Shown here one piece after another: positions 17,275 to 24,237 of a DNA stretch of 64,000 nucleotides. How positions within the stretch are numbered: the stretch's first letter is position 1; every line of letters begins with the position of its first letter. Made by a program: the position numbers and the translations under genes. Below the pieces are notes generated by a model. It was given only the letters and a program-made list of their open reading frames with translations, ran no database searches and was not told the origin of the DNA. This DNA is from an uncultured Eubacteriales bacterium (GTDB lineage: Bacteria > Bacillota > Clostridia > Oscillospirales > CAG-272), in the NCBI GenBank assembly GCA_934446065.1, contig CAKSDP010000009.1:17639-81638 (forward strand), read 5' to 3'.

Positions 17275-17895
17275 ATGGACCGTAAAATCTGTGAAGCATC
17301 TGTACGGCACAGTGCGATCAAACTGAAAAAGGATGAGGTTCGCGCAAAGTACAAGGAAAACAGGCGCGCACTTGCACCCGAGGAAAGGGCGGCGCGCGAT
17401 GCCAAGATATGCGAATACGCACGCGGTCTCGTCAGCTTCCGTTTTGCGGAATACGTTCTGATGTACGCCGCAACTCCCGATGAGATCGACATTTACGACA
17501 TAGCCCGCGCGGCTCTCGCGAAATCGAAGAAGGTCGCGTTCCCTCGCTGCACGCCCGAGACCCACACGATGAAATATCACATAATAAGCTCGCTCGACGA
17601 GCTGGCTCCGGACAATTACGGAATTCCCGAGCCGCCGCCCACCGCGCCGATCTACGATCCCGAGGGCGACACCGGAAGCGCGATCTGCTTTGTCCCCAGT
17701 CTGGTCTACGACCGCGATGGGTACAGGCTCGGCTACGGCAAGGGATTTTATGACCGATTCCTCTCCTCGTTTGCGGGGTCGTCGATCGGAATCGTATACA
17801 GCGATTTCATTCTGCCGGAGGTTCCGCGCGGCAGATACGACATGAAGGTCGATATACTTCTGACCGAAAAGGGTGTGAAGGCAAGTGAAAGCTAA
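17275..17895 (+). CDS. 5-formyltetrahydrofolate cyclo-ligase
   Basis: ATP-dependent conversion of 5-formyl-THF to 5,10-methenyl-THF, which returns the storage folate to one-carbon metabolism. 206 residues. Signatures: N-terminal LKKDEVRAKYKENRRAL, the FAEYVLMYAATPDEID strand-loop, CFVPSLVYDRDGYRLGYGKGFYDRFL with the glycine-rich YGKGFYDR substrate/ATP motif. ATG 17275 follows AGGATGG; the longer frame from 17233 is a less likely start. It overlaps the next gene by eleven bases, indicating coupling. Confidence 0.92.
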   Translation: MDRKICEASVRHSAIKLKKDEVRAKYKENRRALAPEERAARDAKICEYARGLVSFRFAEYVLMYAATPDEIDIYDIARAALAKSKKVAFPRCTPETHTMKYHIISSLDELAPDNYGIPEPPPTAPIYDPEGDTGSAICFVPSLVYDRDGYRLGYGKGFYDRFLSSFAGSSIGIVYSDFILPEVPRGRYDMKVDILLTEKGVKASES

Positions 17896-18787
17896 GGCTG
17901 TGATCGCGGCGCCGATCCTTCTCATCATCGTGTTTCTGCTGACATGGAGCGTGTCGCTCATCCCGCCCGAGACGCTCGGCCTTGACACCGATCCGCTTCT
18001 CTCCTCCGCGATTATTCAGCTGCTCATCATCGCTCTGCCGGCGGTAATATTCTGCCGTCTTCGCGGCAAGGGCTACATGGGCAAGCTGCGTCTGAGAGGC
18101 ATCCGCGCATCGCACATCGCATTTATGATATTCTCGCTCGGGTTCCTGTTCTTCGGCAGCTCCGGGATAAACTATCTCATGTACTCACTGTTTCAAACAG
18201 CCTCAAGCGATTTTTCGTCAGCCGCAGCACCGTACAGCGGCATATCCGGCGGGCTTTATCTCGTGTTCGCCGCAGCGGTCGTTCCCGCAATAACCGAGGA
18301 ATTCCTGTTCCGCGGAATAATCGTTGCGGAATACGAGGAAGTCGGCGTCCCGGCGGCGATCCTTATGTCGTCGCTCACCTTTGCAATGCTTCATTCGAGC
18401 TTCGCGCGGCTCCCGTCGTATATCTTCTGCGGTCTTGTGCTGACGATGGTCTTGTACACCACCCGCTCCGTGACCGCCGCGATGATCGTGCACATGGCAA
18501 ACAACACGCTGTCCGTGTTCTTCGGCGATTTCGTGTACAAAGTGGTAAGCCGCCAGGGGATCGCGCTGTTCTGCTTCACGCTTGCCGCCCTGATCTTCCT
18601 GTTCGCGATACTGATGTTCGGCGAGAGTGAGCGGATCTACGCAGGCTACGCCGCAGCGAGAGCGGATTCATCATACGCCGAGAAAATAAAGAAGGGACAC
18701 GCCCTCTCCGGAATAGTTCAGAGCATAGTGTCTCCCCCGTTTACCGCGCTCGCGGTGCTTTACATAATCATAACAGCGGTCAAATGA
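17885..18787 (+). CDS. CPBP-family intramembrane metalloprotease
   Basis: Integral membrane protein of 300 residues with about eight hydrophobic segments. The CPBP/Abi signature is present: EEFLFRG (about residue 138, EExxxR), then FAMLHSSFARLPSYIFCG (His) and AMIVHMANNTLSVFFGD (His plus Asn). Relatives are CAAX-type prenyl proteases or intramembrane glutamic proteases with roles in regulation or peptide immunity. GTG 17885 starts inside the cyclo-ligase gene; the stop overlaps an ATG of the mltG frame. The substrate is unknown. Confidence 0.85.
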   Translation: MKAKAVIAAPILLIIVFLLTWSVSLIPPETLGLDTDPLLSSAIIQLLIIALPAVIFCRLRGKGYMGKLRLRGIRASHIAFMIFSLGFLFFGSSGINYLMYSLFQTASSDFSSAAAPYSGISGGLYLVFAAAVVPAITEEFLFRGIIVAEYEEVGVPAAILMSSLTFAMLHSSFARLPSYIFCGLVLTMVLYTTRSVTAAMIVHMANNTLSVFFGDFVYKVVSRQGIALFCFTLAALIFLFAILMFGESERIYAGYAAARADSSYAEKIKKGHALSGIVQSIVSPPFTALAVLYIIITAVK

Positions 18788-18834
18788 CCGTCCAAATCCC
18801 GCCTGTATCGCCGGGCGGAGAAACGGAGTACCCA

Positions 18835-20610
18835 ATGGAAGAAAAGCAAAACACTGTCCCAAACGATCGCTCCGGCGAAACAAGACAGATACCGACCGCA
18901 CGAAAGGCTGCGCACGCGCAAAATTCCGCGACAAGGCAAATTCCGACGGCGAACGCCGCTCGTCAGGTGAATCACGCACAAACGCAGAGTTCAGCGACAA
19001 GACAGATTCCGGCGGCGAACGCCGCTCGTCAGGTAAATCCCGCGCACGCGCAGAATTCTGCGACAAGGCAGATTCCGACAGCGAACGCCGCTCGTCAGGC
19101 GAATCCCGCGCAAGTGCAGAATTCAGCGACAAAGCAGATTCCGGCGGCGAACGCCGCTCGTCAGGTAAGTCCCGCGCAAGTGCAGAATTCAGCGACAAAG
19201 CAGATTCCGGCGGCGAACGCCGCTCGTCAGGCAAGTCCCGCACGTCCGGGCGTCCAAAAAGCGGCGCAGCAGAAACCTGCAGCAAAAGCATCAGCCGCAG
19301 CATCTCATGCACCTAAAAAGATCGCCACAGCAGAAACGGTGCAGGTACCCGCCACCGACGCCACAAAACAGATCAACTCGAAGGAGCTGAGCGTCAAGGC
19401 GAATGACCACGCCGACGCGCCCGAGCTGAGCATAAAAAAGAAATCCCGTCCGCGCAAAAAAGTCGCTTCAGCCGGGACCGGCGCAGAGAATTCCGTAATC
19501 AGCATCGTAAAGGCTGTCGTCTACATCGTAGCCGTTCTCGTTGTTTCGATCGTCGCGTCGGTGTTCATCATCCTTGTCGGAAACGATGTCTACGCGTTCG
19601 TCAAGTCGGATCAGGCGGTCGAGATAACGATCCCGGCGGGCGCCGACCTCAACGACGTCGCCTCGATTCTCTCGGACAACGACATCATAAAATACCCGTC
19701 AATATTCAAGATGTACGCAAAGCGCAAGCACTACGATCGCGACAGCAAGGGCAACCCGATCCCCGACGAAAAGAACTTCGTCGCCGGAACGTACTCGATA
19801 TCCCCGGACAATGACTACGAGGATCTGCTCGCAGCCTTCAAGGAAAAGGCTCCCGAGGGCACCTCGTGGGTCACGATCCCCGAGGGCTACACCACCGACG
19901 AGATCATAAACCTCCTCGTTGAAACGGGGATAGGTACAAAGGAAAAGTACGTTGACGTTATCAATAATTACGCATTCGACTACTGGTTTGTGACCGAGCT
20001 TGACGCGACCGACTGGAAATCGACCGGGCGCTACTACCGTCTCGACGGTTATCTGTTCCCCGACACATACGAGTTCTACAATGCCTCATCCGAAAAAACG
20101 GTCATTGAAAAAATGCTCGCACGCTTCAACGTAATATTTGTTGACAAATACAGAGAAGCCGCGCAGAACATGAACCTGACGACCGATCAGATCGTCACGA
20201 TCGCTTCGATGATCGAGAAAGAGGCAGGACGCGCGGCGGATTACCACCTCGTATCCTCCGTGTTCCACAACAGGCTTGCAAGCCCGTATTATCCGCGGCT
20301 CGAGAGCGACGCAACCGTGCTGTATGCGATCCATCACGACACGGGCACCCGCCCGAACGTCGCTACGCCGGAGGATATGACCTACGACTCTCCGTACAAC
20401 ACGTACACGCATGAGGGTCTGCCGCCCGGACCTATCGCAAACCCGAGTGCAAGCTCGATCAACGCGGCGCTGACCCCCGAAAAAACGGACTACTATTATT
20501 TCGTATCATACGCCGGCAACACGTACTTCTCAAGCTCAAAGGAAGGCCACGATGCCAATATCGCGATGATAAAAGCAAAGCGTGATGCGGCTCAACAGAA
20601 TCAGAACTAA
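18835..20610 (+). CDS. mltG: Endolytic murein transglycosylase MltG with tandem-repeat N-tail
   Basis: Membrane-bound lytic transglycosylase that cuts nascent glycan strands and sets their length. I prefer ATG 18835 (ACGGAG six bases upstream; 591 residues); ATG 18784 overlaps the previous stop and would add 17 residues. The cytoplasmic tail is far longer than usual and holds five in-frame copies of a 22-residue unit (about residues 30-139), then basic KKKSRPRKK, one membrane segment (about 222-245), and the YceG domain with the catalytic Glu in IASMIEKEAGR (about 461), YNTYTHEGLPPGPIANPS and DYYYFVSYAG. Enzyme identity is secure; the role of the repeats is not known. Confidence 0.93.
   Translation: MEEKQNTVPNDRSGETRQIPTARKAAHAQNSATRQIPTANAARQVNHAQTQSSATRQIPAANAARQVNPAHAQNSATRQIPTANAARQANPAQVQNSATKQIPAANAARQVSPAQVQNSATKQIPAANAARQASPARPGVQKAAQQKPAAKASAAASHAPKKIATAETVQVPATDATKQINSKELSVKANDHADAPELSIKKKSRPRKKVASAGTGAENSVISIVKAVVYIVAVLVVSIVASVFIILVGNDVYAFVKSDQAVEITIPAGADLNDVASILSDNDIIKYPSIFKMYAKRKHYDRDSKGNPIPDEKNFVAGTYSISPDNDYEDLLAAFKEKAPEGTSWVTIPEGYTTDEIINLLVETGIGTKEKYVDVINNYAFDYWFVTELDATDWKSTGRYYRLDGYLFPDTYEFYNASSEKTVIEKMLARFNVIFVDKYREAAQNMNLTTDQIVTIASMIEKEAGRAADYHLVSSVFHNRLASPYYPRLESDATVLYAIHHDTGTRPNVATPEDMTYDSPYNTYTHEGLPPGPIANPSASSINAALTPEKTDYYYFVSYAGNTYFSSSKEGHDANIAMIKAKRDAAQQNQN
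18922..19251 (+). repeat. Five 66-base tandem repeats inside mltG
   Basis: Five consecutive 66-base units, exactly in frame, encoding NSATRQIP(T/A)ANAARQ(V/A)-type 22-residue repeats. Units 4 and 5 are almost identical at base level, which suggests recent expansion by slippage or unequal exchange. Confidence 0.9.
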
Positions 20611-20613
20611 GAA

Positions 20614-20653
20614 TGCGCACGGCAGGGACTATGCTCCCCGCCGTGCGTTTTTT
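20614..20653 (+). terminator. Terminator after mltG
   Basis: GCGCACGGC pairs with GCCGTGCG, followed by TTTTTTAT. Strong Rho-independent terminator for the plus-strand run 16677-20610. Confidence 0.8.
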
Positions 20654-20666
20654 ATAAAAACAAACC

Positions 20667-20694
20667 GAGGGTGCAGACTTTTGTCTGCACCCTC
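20667..20694 (-). terminator. Terminator for minus-strand lipoprotein gene
   Basis: GAGGGTGCAGAC pairs with GTCTGCACCCTC around TTTT. On the minus strand it is followed by GGTTTGTTTTT. It ends the lipoprotein gene at 20717. Confidence 0.7.
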
Positions 20695-20716
20695 CATATT
20701 TTATTGCATTGTAGAA

Positions 20717-21439
20717 TTATTCATCATAATCATGAGAAATACTGAGCGCTTCCACGCGTTTCATTGCCGCTTCCTCGCGCTCAGACGGATACACTCCGAT
20801 GTAGCGGTCTTCGGAAGAATACCCTACCGAAGAATCAACGATCCAAATAGCATTTTCCACACATTCAATGTACTCTCCTATATCCTCCCCATCTCTTGCT
20901 GCATGAAATATAGCATCGTAGGCGTTATCATAACTGTTTTTCGACATATCAAGCACAAACTGAGCCGTAGGATATAACATATTAGTCTTGGGATTATATT
21001 CACGAAGGAAAGTTGCCGACTCGGGAAACCTCATTTTGAGAAGCTCAATTGCAATTTTATTTACTCCGCATATTCTGTCGCTGTATTTATCAAGCTCCGG
21101 CGAATATGTTTCTGCGTTCTCTATTGTCTCGGCAGTTATGTTTTTCGCCGAAGCGTCAAACGTGATCTTCCCGCTTTCAAGGTTCACCGCATCATATTCA
21201 TCATATATTTTACGTGCGATATCAATGATGTCATATACCTCATCAGACGTAACGGCAGACGACTCCGCAGGATCAGCTATCGTCGAGAGGAGAGATGCAC
21301 TGTCGGACGCGGCTATTGCGGAAACAGCCTCCGATGAAGTAAGGTCAAGAACTCTTTCTTCCCCGGCTGAGCTTCTCGCACACGACGATGCACCGAGAAG
21401 CATTGCGGCAGCAAGAACAAACACTATAATTTTTTTCAT
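20717..21439 (-). CDS. Putative lipoprotein, unknown function
   Basis: 240-residue exported lipoprotein: MKKIIVFVLAAAMLLGASSC gives a clear signal and lipobox Cys at residue 20. The mature part is helical and acidic with no recognised motif. ATG 21439 is chosen because AGAGG is eight bases upstream; ATG 21445 is an alternative. GC is lower than in the neighbours. It stands alone between terminators and has its own promoter at 21618-21646, giving an untranslated leader of about 170 bases that contains a 13-base-stem hairpin. Function unknown. Confidence 0.72.
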   Translation of the reverse strand: MKKIIVFVLAAAMLLGASSCARSSAGEERVLDLTSSEAVSAIAASDSASLLSTIADPAESSAVTSDEVYDIIDIARKIYDEYDAVNLESGKITFDASAKNITAETIENAETYSPELDKYSDRICGVNKIAIELLKMRFPESATFLREYNPKTNMLYPTAQFVLDMSKNSYDNAYDAIFHAARDGEDIGEYIECVENAIWIVDSSVGYSSEDRYIGVYPSEREEAAMKRVEALSISHDYDE

Positions 21440-21487
21440 ATTCATTTCCTCTCCATACTCCAAACCATTGATTTCAGCAGAATTATC

Positions 21488-21530
21488 AGTTAGGCACAGA
21501 GGTACTCTGCTTATACATCTGTGCCTAACT
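21488..21530. repeat. 13-base perfect inverted repeat
   Basis: AGTTAGGCACAGA and its complement around a 17-base loop. It lies in the predicted 5' leader of the lipoprotein mRNA. No T run follows on either strand, so a regulatory hairpin or protein site is more likely than a terminator. Confidence 0.65.
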
Positions 21531-21617
21531 ATACGATCTTCATAATAAAGTTAGTGTCGTAAGAAATAATATACATATCGATCCCTCCTATTTTACACAA
21601 TTTGTCTTTTCATCTTA

Positions 21618-21646
21618 ATTATAGTATGAGGCGTCACATATGTCAA
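21618..21646 (-). promoter_or_regulatory. Consensus sigma-A promoter for lipoprotein gene
   Basis: On the minus strand TTGACA, 17 bases, TATAAT: a perfect match to both boxes and spacing. It points to the lipoprotein gene ending at 20717. Confidence 0.8.
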
Positions 21647-21803
21647 GCGTTTGATTATCAGCTGCCGAAAAATCGTATACCTGCACAATCGGCGCCGTGC
21701 GTTTTTGTACACTCTGTTCATGCTCCGCTTCGGTGTGTCATTTGCCTTATCCCGTGAATATACTGTGATGGAAACAAACAAAAGAGAAAGGACTGTCACG
21801 TAT

Positions 21804-22211
21804 ATGACGAGCAACACACCACCCGAAAGCTTCGGATATCTCAAATTTGAGGTCGCCTCCGGTGACGGCACGATCCCGATCCGCGACGCGCTTATTTACG
21901 TTTACAGCGAAGAGGGGGACGGCTCGAGGGCGCGGCTTCTGCATTCGCTGACGACCGACGAAGACGGGCTGACCCGCACGATACGGCTTCCGGCGCCGCC
22001 CATCGCAGAGTCGCTCACGCCCGAGATGGATACCCCGTACACGTCGTACTACATAGTTGTGAAAAAGCCCGGATTTGCCGAGATCGAAGGGCGCGAAGTC
22101 CCTGTATTTCCGGGAATAACGTCGATACAGCAGATAAACATGATCGCTCTTCCGGAGCCGTTTGCGCCGACGGAGCGGACGGCGGAAGATCGCGAGGCTG
22201 CCCATGACTAA
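21804..22211 (+). CDS. Small beta-domain protein of the peptidoglycan-binding cluster
   Basis: 135-residue protein without signal peptide. The pattern YLKFEVASGDGTIPIRDALI, then LHSLTTDEDGLTRTI and TSYYIVVKKPGFAEIEGREV looks like a carboxypeptidase-regulatory/transthyretin-like beta sandwich, as seen in small Clostridia proteins encoded with peptidoglycan-binding partners. ATG 21804 is preceded by AAAGGA at a slightly long distance; an upstream ATG (METNKRER) has no ribosome site. It overlaps the next gene by eight bases, so the products probably act together, perhaps in the spore or cell envelope. Confidence 0.6.
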   Translation: MTSNTPPESFGYLKFEVASGDGTIPIRDALIYVYSEEGDGSRARLLHSLTTDEDGLTRTIRLPAPPIAESLTPEMDTPYTSYYIVVKKPGFAEIEGREVPVFPGITSIQQINMIALPEPFAPTERTAEDREAAHD

Positions 22212-23622
22212 CGCACTTCTGCCGATAATTCCGGAATCGATAACCGTGCATCTCGGCGCGCCGACCGCCGCGGCGCAGAACATCACCGTATCATTTCCCG
22301 AATACATAAAAAACGTTGCGTCAAGCGAGATATATCCTACGTGGCCGGAGAACGCGATACGCGCGAACGTGCTTGCGCAGATCTCATACACGCTCAACCG
22401 CGTATACACGGAATACTACCGCAGCAGGGGATACGATTTTGACATAACGAATTCGACCGCGTTCGATCACTCGTTTGTGCCGGGGCGCAATATTTTTGAA
22501 AACGTAAGCCAGATCGTCGATGAGATATTCACAAACTACATATCCCGCAGAGGCAGCGTTGAGCCGCTGTTCGCGGCATACTGCGACGGCATTCGCGTGA
22601 CGTGCGACGGTCTTTCGCAGTGGGGCACGGTCGATCTTGCAGAACAGGGGCTGACGCCGTACGAGATTCTGCGGTACTATTACGGCGACGACATTGACAT
22701 CGTATATGACGCGAACGTCGAGAATGTTGACGAAAGCTTCCCCGGCGTAAACCTGTCGCTCGGGACTGTCGGCAACGATGTTGCATTCTTTCAGCGGAGG
22801 CTGAACAGGATATCGCGGAACTATCCGTCGATCCCGAAGATATCCGCGCCGATCGGCATATTCAACGAGGAGACCGACGCGGCGGTTCGCGAGTTCCAGC
22901 GGATATTCAACCTCACCTCCGACGGAATCGTCGGCCGCGCGACGTGGTACAAGATCGCGCTGATCTACAACGCCGTCAAGCGTGTGTCCGAGCTGACCTC
23001 AGAGGGGATCCCGCTTGAGGATGTAACGGATGCAGCAGCGCAGACGATCTCGGAGGGCGACACCGGCACTGCCGTGCAGAATCTGCAATTTTTCCTCAAC
23101 TTCATCGGAAACTTCGATCCCGTGATCCCGTCCGTCGAGATCGACGGAATATTCGGTCCCGCGACACGCGCGTCTGTCGAAGCATTTCAGGAACAATACG
23201 GTCTGCCCGTGACGGGAGAAATGCGTGCGCTCGACTGGAACACGCTGTACCGCGCGTACCGCGGAATACTCTCGACCCTGCCCGAGGGATATCTCGGGGC
23301 GCAGACCGAGCCGTATCCGGGCGTTCCGCTGACGCTCGGCTCGCAAGGTGACGATGTGCGCACGATACAGGAATACCTGAATCTCATAGCCAAATACTAC
23401 CCCGAGATACCGACGCTGACCGTTGACGGCGTGTTCGGTCCCGCCACGCTTGACGCGGTAAACACGTTTGAGCGTTTGTTCGGGCTTGAAGTTCTTCGGG
23501 CGCTCGAGTTTGTAACATGGACAAAGATCGCCGAGATATATCGCTCGCTCCGCGACAGTGAGGAAGGCAGCGCCGGGCAGTACGGCGGCGAGATCACGGA
23601 CAGCGGCACCTCCGAGGGATAA
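22204..23622 (+). CDS. SpoIID-like domain plus three peptidoglycan-binding domains
   Basis: 472 residues, no signal peptide seen. The N-terminal part (VSFPEYIKNVASSEIYPTWPENAIRAN and following to about 175) resembles the SpoIID/LytB amidase-enhancer fold (YL..V...EM...WP.EAL.AQ pattern), including a later YCDG region and YEILRYYYGD. Then follow three PG_binding_1 repeats at about 195-260, 290-355 and 388-450, each with DGIFGPAT-type or VGRATW-type endings. Such proteins recur in Clostridia beside small beta-domain partners. Target is probably peptidoglycan, but export without a signal peptide is unexplained; it may act in the mother cell or be exported non-classically. Confidence 0.7.
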   Translation: MTNALLPIIPESITVHLGAPTAAAQNITVSFPEYIKNVASSEIYPTWPENAIRANVLAQISYTLNRVYTEYYRSRGYDFDITNSTAFDHSFVPGRNIFENVSQIVDEIFTNYISRRGSVEPLFAAYCDGIRVTCDGLSQWGTVDLAEQGLTPYEILRYYYGDDIDIVYDANVENVDESFPGVNLSLGTVGNDVAFFQRRLNRISRNYPSIPKISAPIGIFNEETDAAVREFQRIFNLTSDGIVGRATWYKIALIYNAVKRVSELTSEGIPLEDVTDAAAQTISEGDTGTAVQNLQFFLNFIGNFDPVIPSVEIDGIFGPATRASVEAFQEQYGLPVTGEMRALDWNTLYRAYRGILSTLPEGYLGAQTEPYPGVPLTLGSQGDDVRTIQEYLNLIAKYYPEIPTLTVDGVFGPATLDAVNTFERLFGLEVLRALEFVTWTKIAEIYRSLRDSEEGSAGQYGGEITDSGTSEG

Positions 23623-23661
23623 AGCTATGTCACAAATGCAAAGAAAGGAAGCGATATATTT

Positions 23662-24186
23662 ATGGCATATATAAACTTCGGCTCGAACACCGAGCGGGTG
23701 AAAAATTTGCAGGAGATGCTGCGGACACTCGCGAATCTCACGGGCAAGGCGGAATACAACGTTGCGGCAGACGGGAATTTTGACGCGGCGACGCGGCGTG
23801 CGGTATCGGATTTTCAGCGCGAGCACGGGCTTACCGTTACCGGTGTTCCCGACAACGCGACCTGGGATATTCTCAGGCGCGAGGTATACGCGGCTGAGCG
23901 CGAATCGGGGGAGGGGCTGCCGATCGATCCGTTCAGCGGAGATTTCCGTCCGATAGAGGAGGGCGAGTACAGCGAGCTTGTTCTGCTCGTGCAGATAATA
24001 CTGCGTGAGCTTGACATATACCACGATTTTGATGAGTACATCCCGCTGAGCGGGAAGCTCGATCGGGCAACGATGGCGGCGCTCTCGCAGTTTCAGGAGC
24101 ATGCCGGGCTTGACGTGACAGGCGAGATCGACCTCCCGACGTGGAACAGGCTCGCCCTCGAGTACGGCAATATCGCGGCGCAGTAG
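23662..24186 (+). CDS. Protein of two peptidoglycan-binding domains
   Basis: 174 residues consisting almost only of two PG_binding_1 repeats: residues about 5-75 (GSNTERVKNLQEMLRTLA, DGNFDAATRRAVSDFQ, PDNATW) and about 95-170 (DRATMAALSQFQEHAGLDVTG, DLPTWNRL). No signal peptide and no catalytic domain. ATG 23662 follows AAAGGAAG. Last gene of the three-gene set with 21804 and 22204, followed by a strong bidirectional terminator. Likely an accessory wall-binding factor. Confidence 0.78.
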   Translation: MAYINFGSNTERVKNLQEMLRTLANLTGKAEYNVAADGNFDAATRRAVSDFQREHGLTVTGVPDNATWDILRREVYAAERESGEGLPIDPFSGDFRPIEEGEYSELVLLVQIILRELDIYHDFDEYIPLSGKLDRATMAALSQFQEHAGLDVTGEIDLPTWNRLALEYGNIAAQ

Positions 24187-24194
24187 TCGGGCAC

Positions 24195-24229
24195 AAAAAA
24201 AGGATGGTGCATAGCACCATCCTTTTTTT
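24195..24229. terminator. Bidirectional terminator
   Basis: AAAAAAAGGATGGTGC pairs with GCACCATCCTTTTTTT around ATA. It ends both the peptidoglycan-binding genes and clpC. Confidence 0.88.
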
Positions 24230-24237
24230 GTTTGGTA

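Larger units (their letters stand above)
21440..21803. other. Intergenic region with long leader of the lipoprotein gene
   Basis: Holds the minus-strand promoter (21618-21646) and, in the transcribed leader, a perfect 13-base inverted repeat AGTTAGGCACAGA (21488-21500 with 21518-21530). AT-rich. In-frame codons upstream of 21804 lack a ribosome site and are not counted as gene. Confidence 0.6.

Noticed and set aside
18671..19312. 213-residue minus-strand frame with repeats of DLPDERRSPPES type
   Set aside because: It is the reverse of the mltG repeat region; the repeats come from the real 22-residue units on the plus strand and the frame has no ribosome site.
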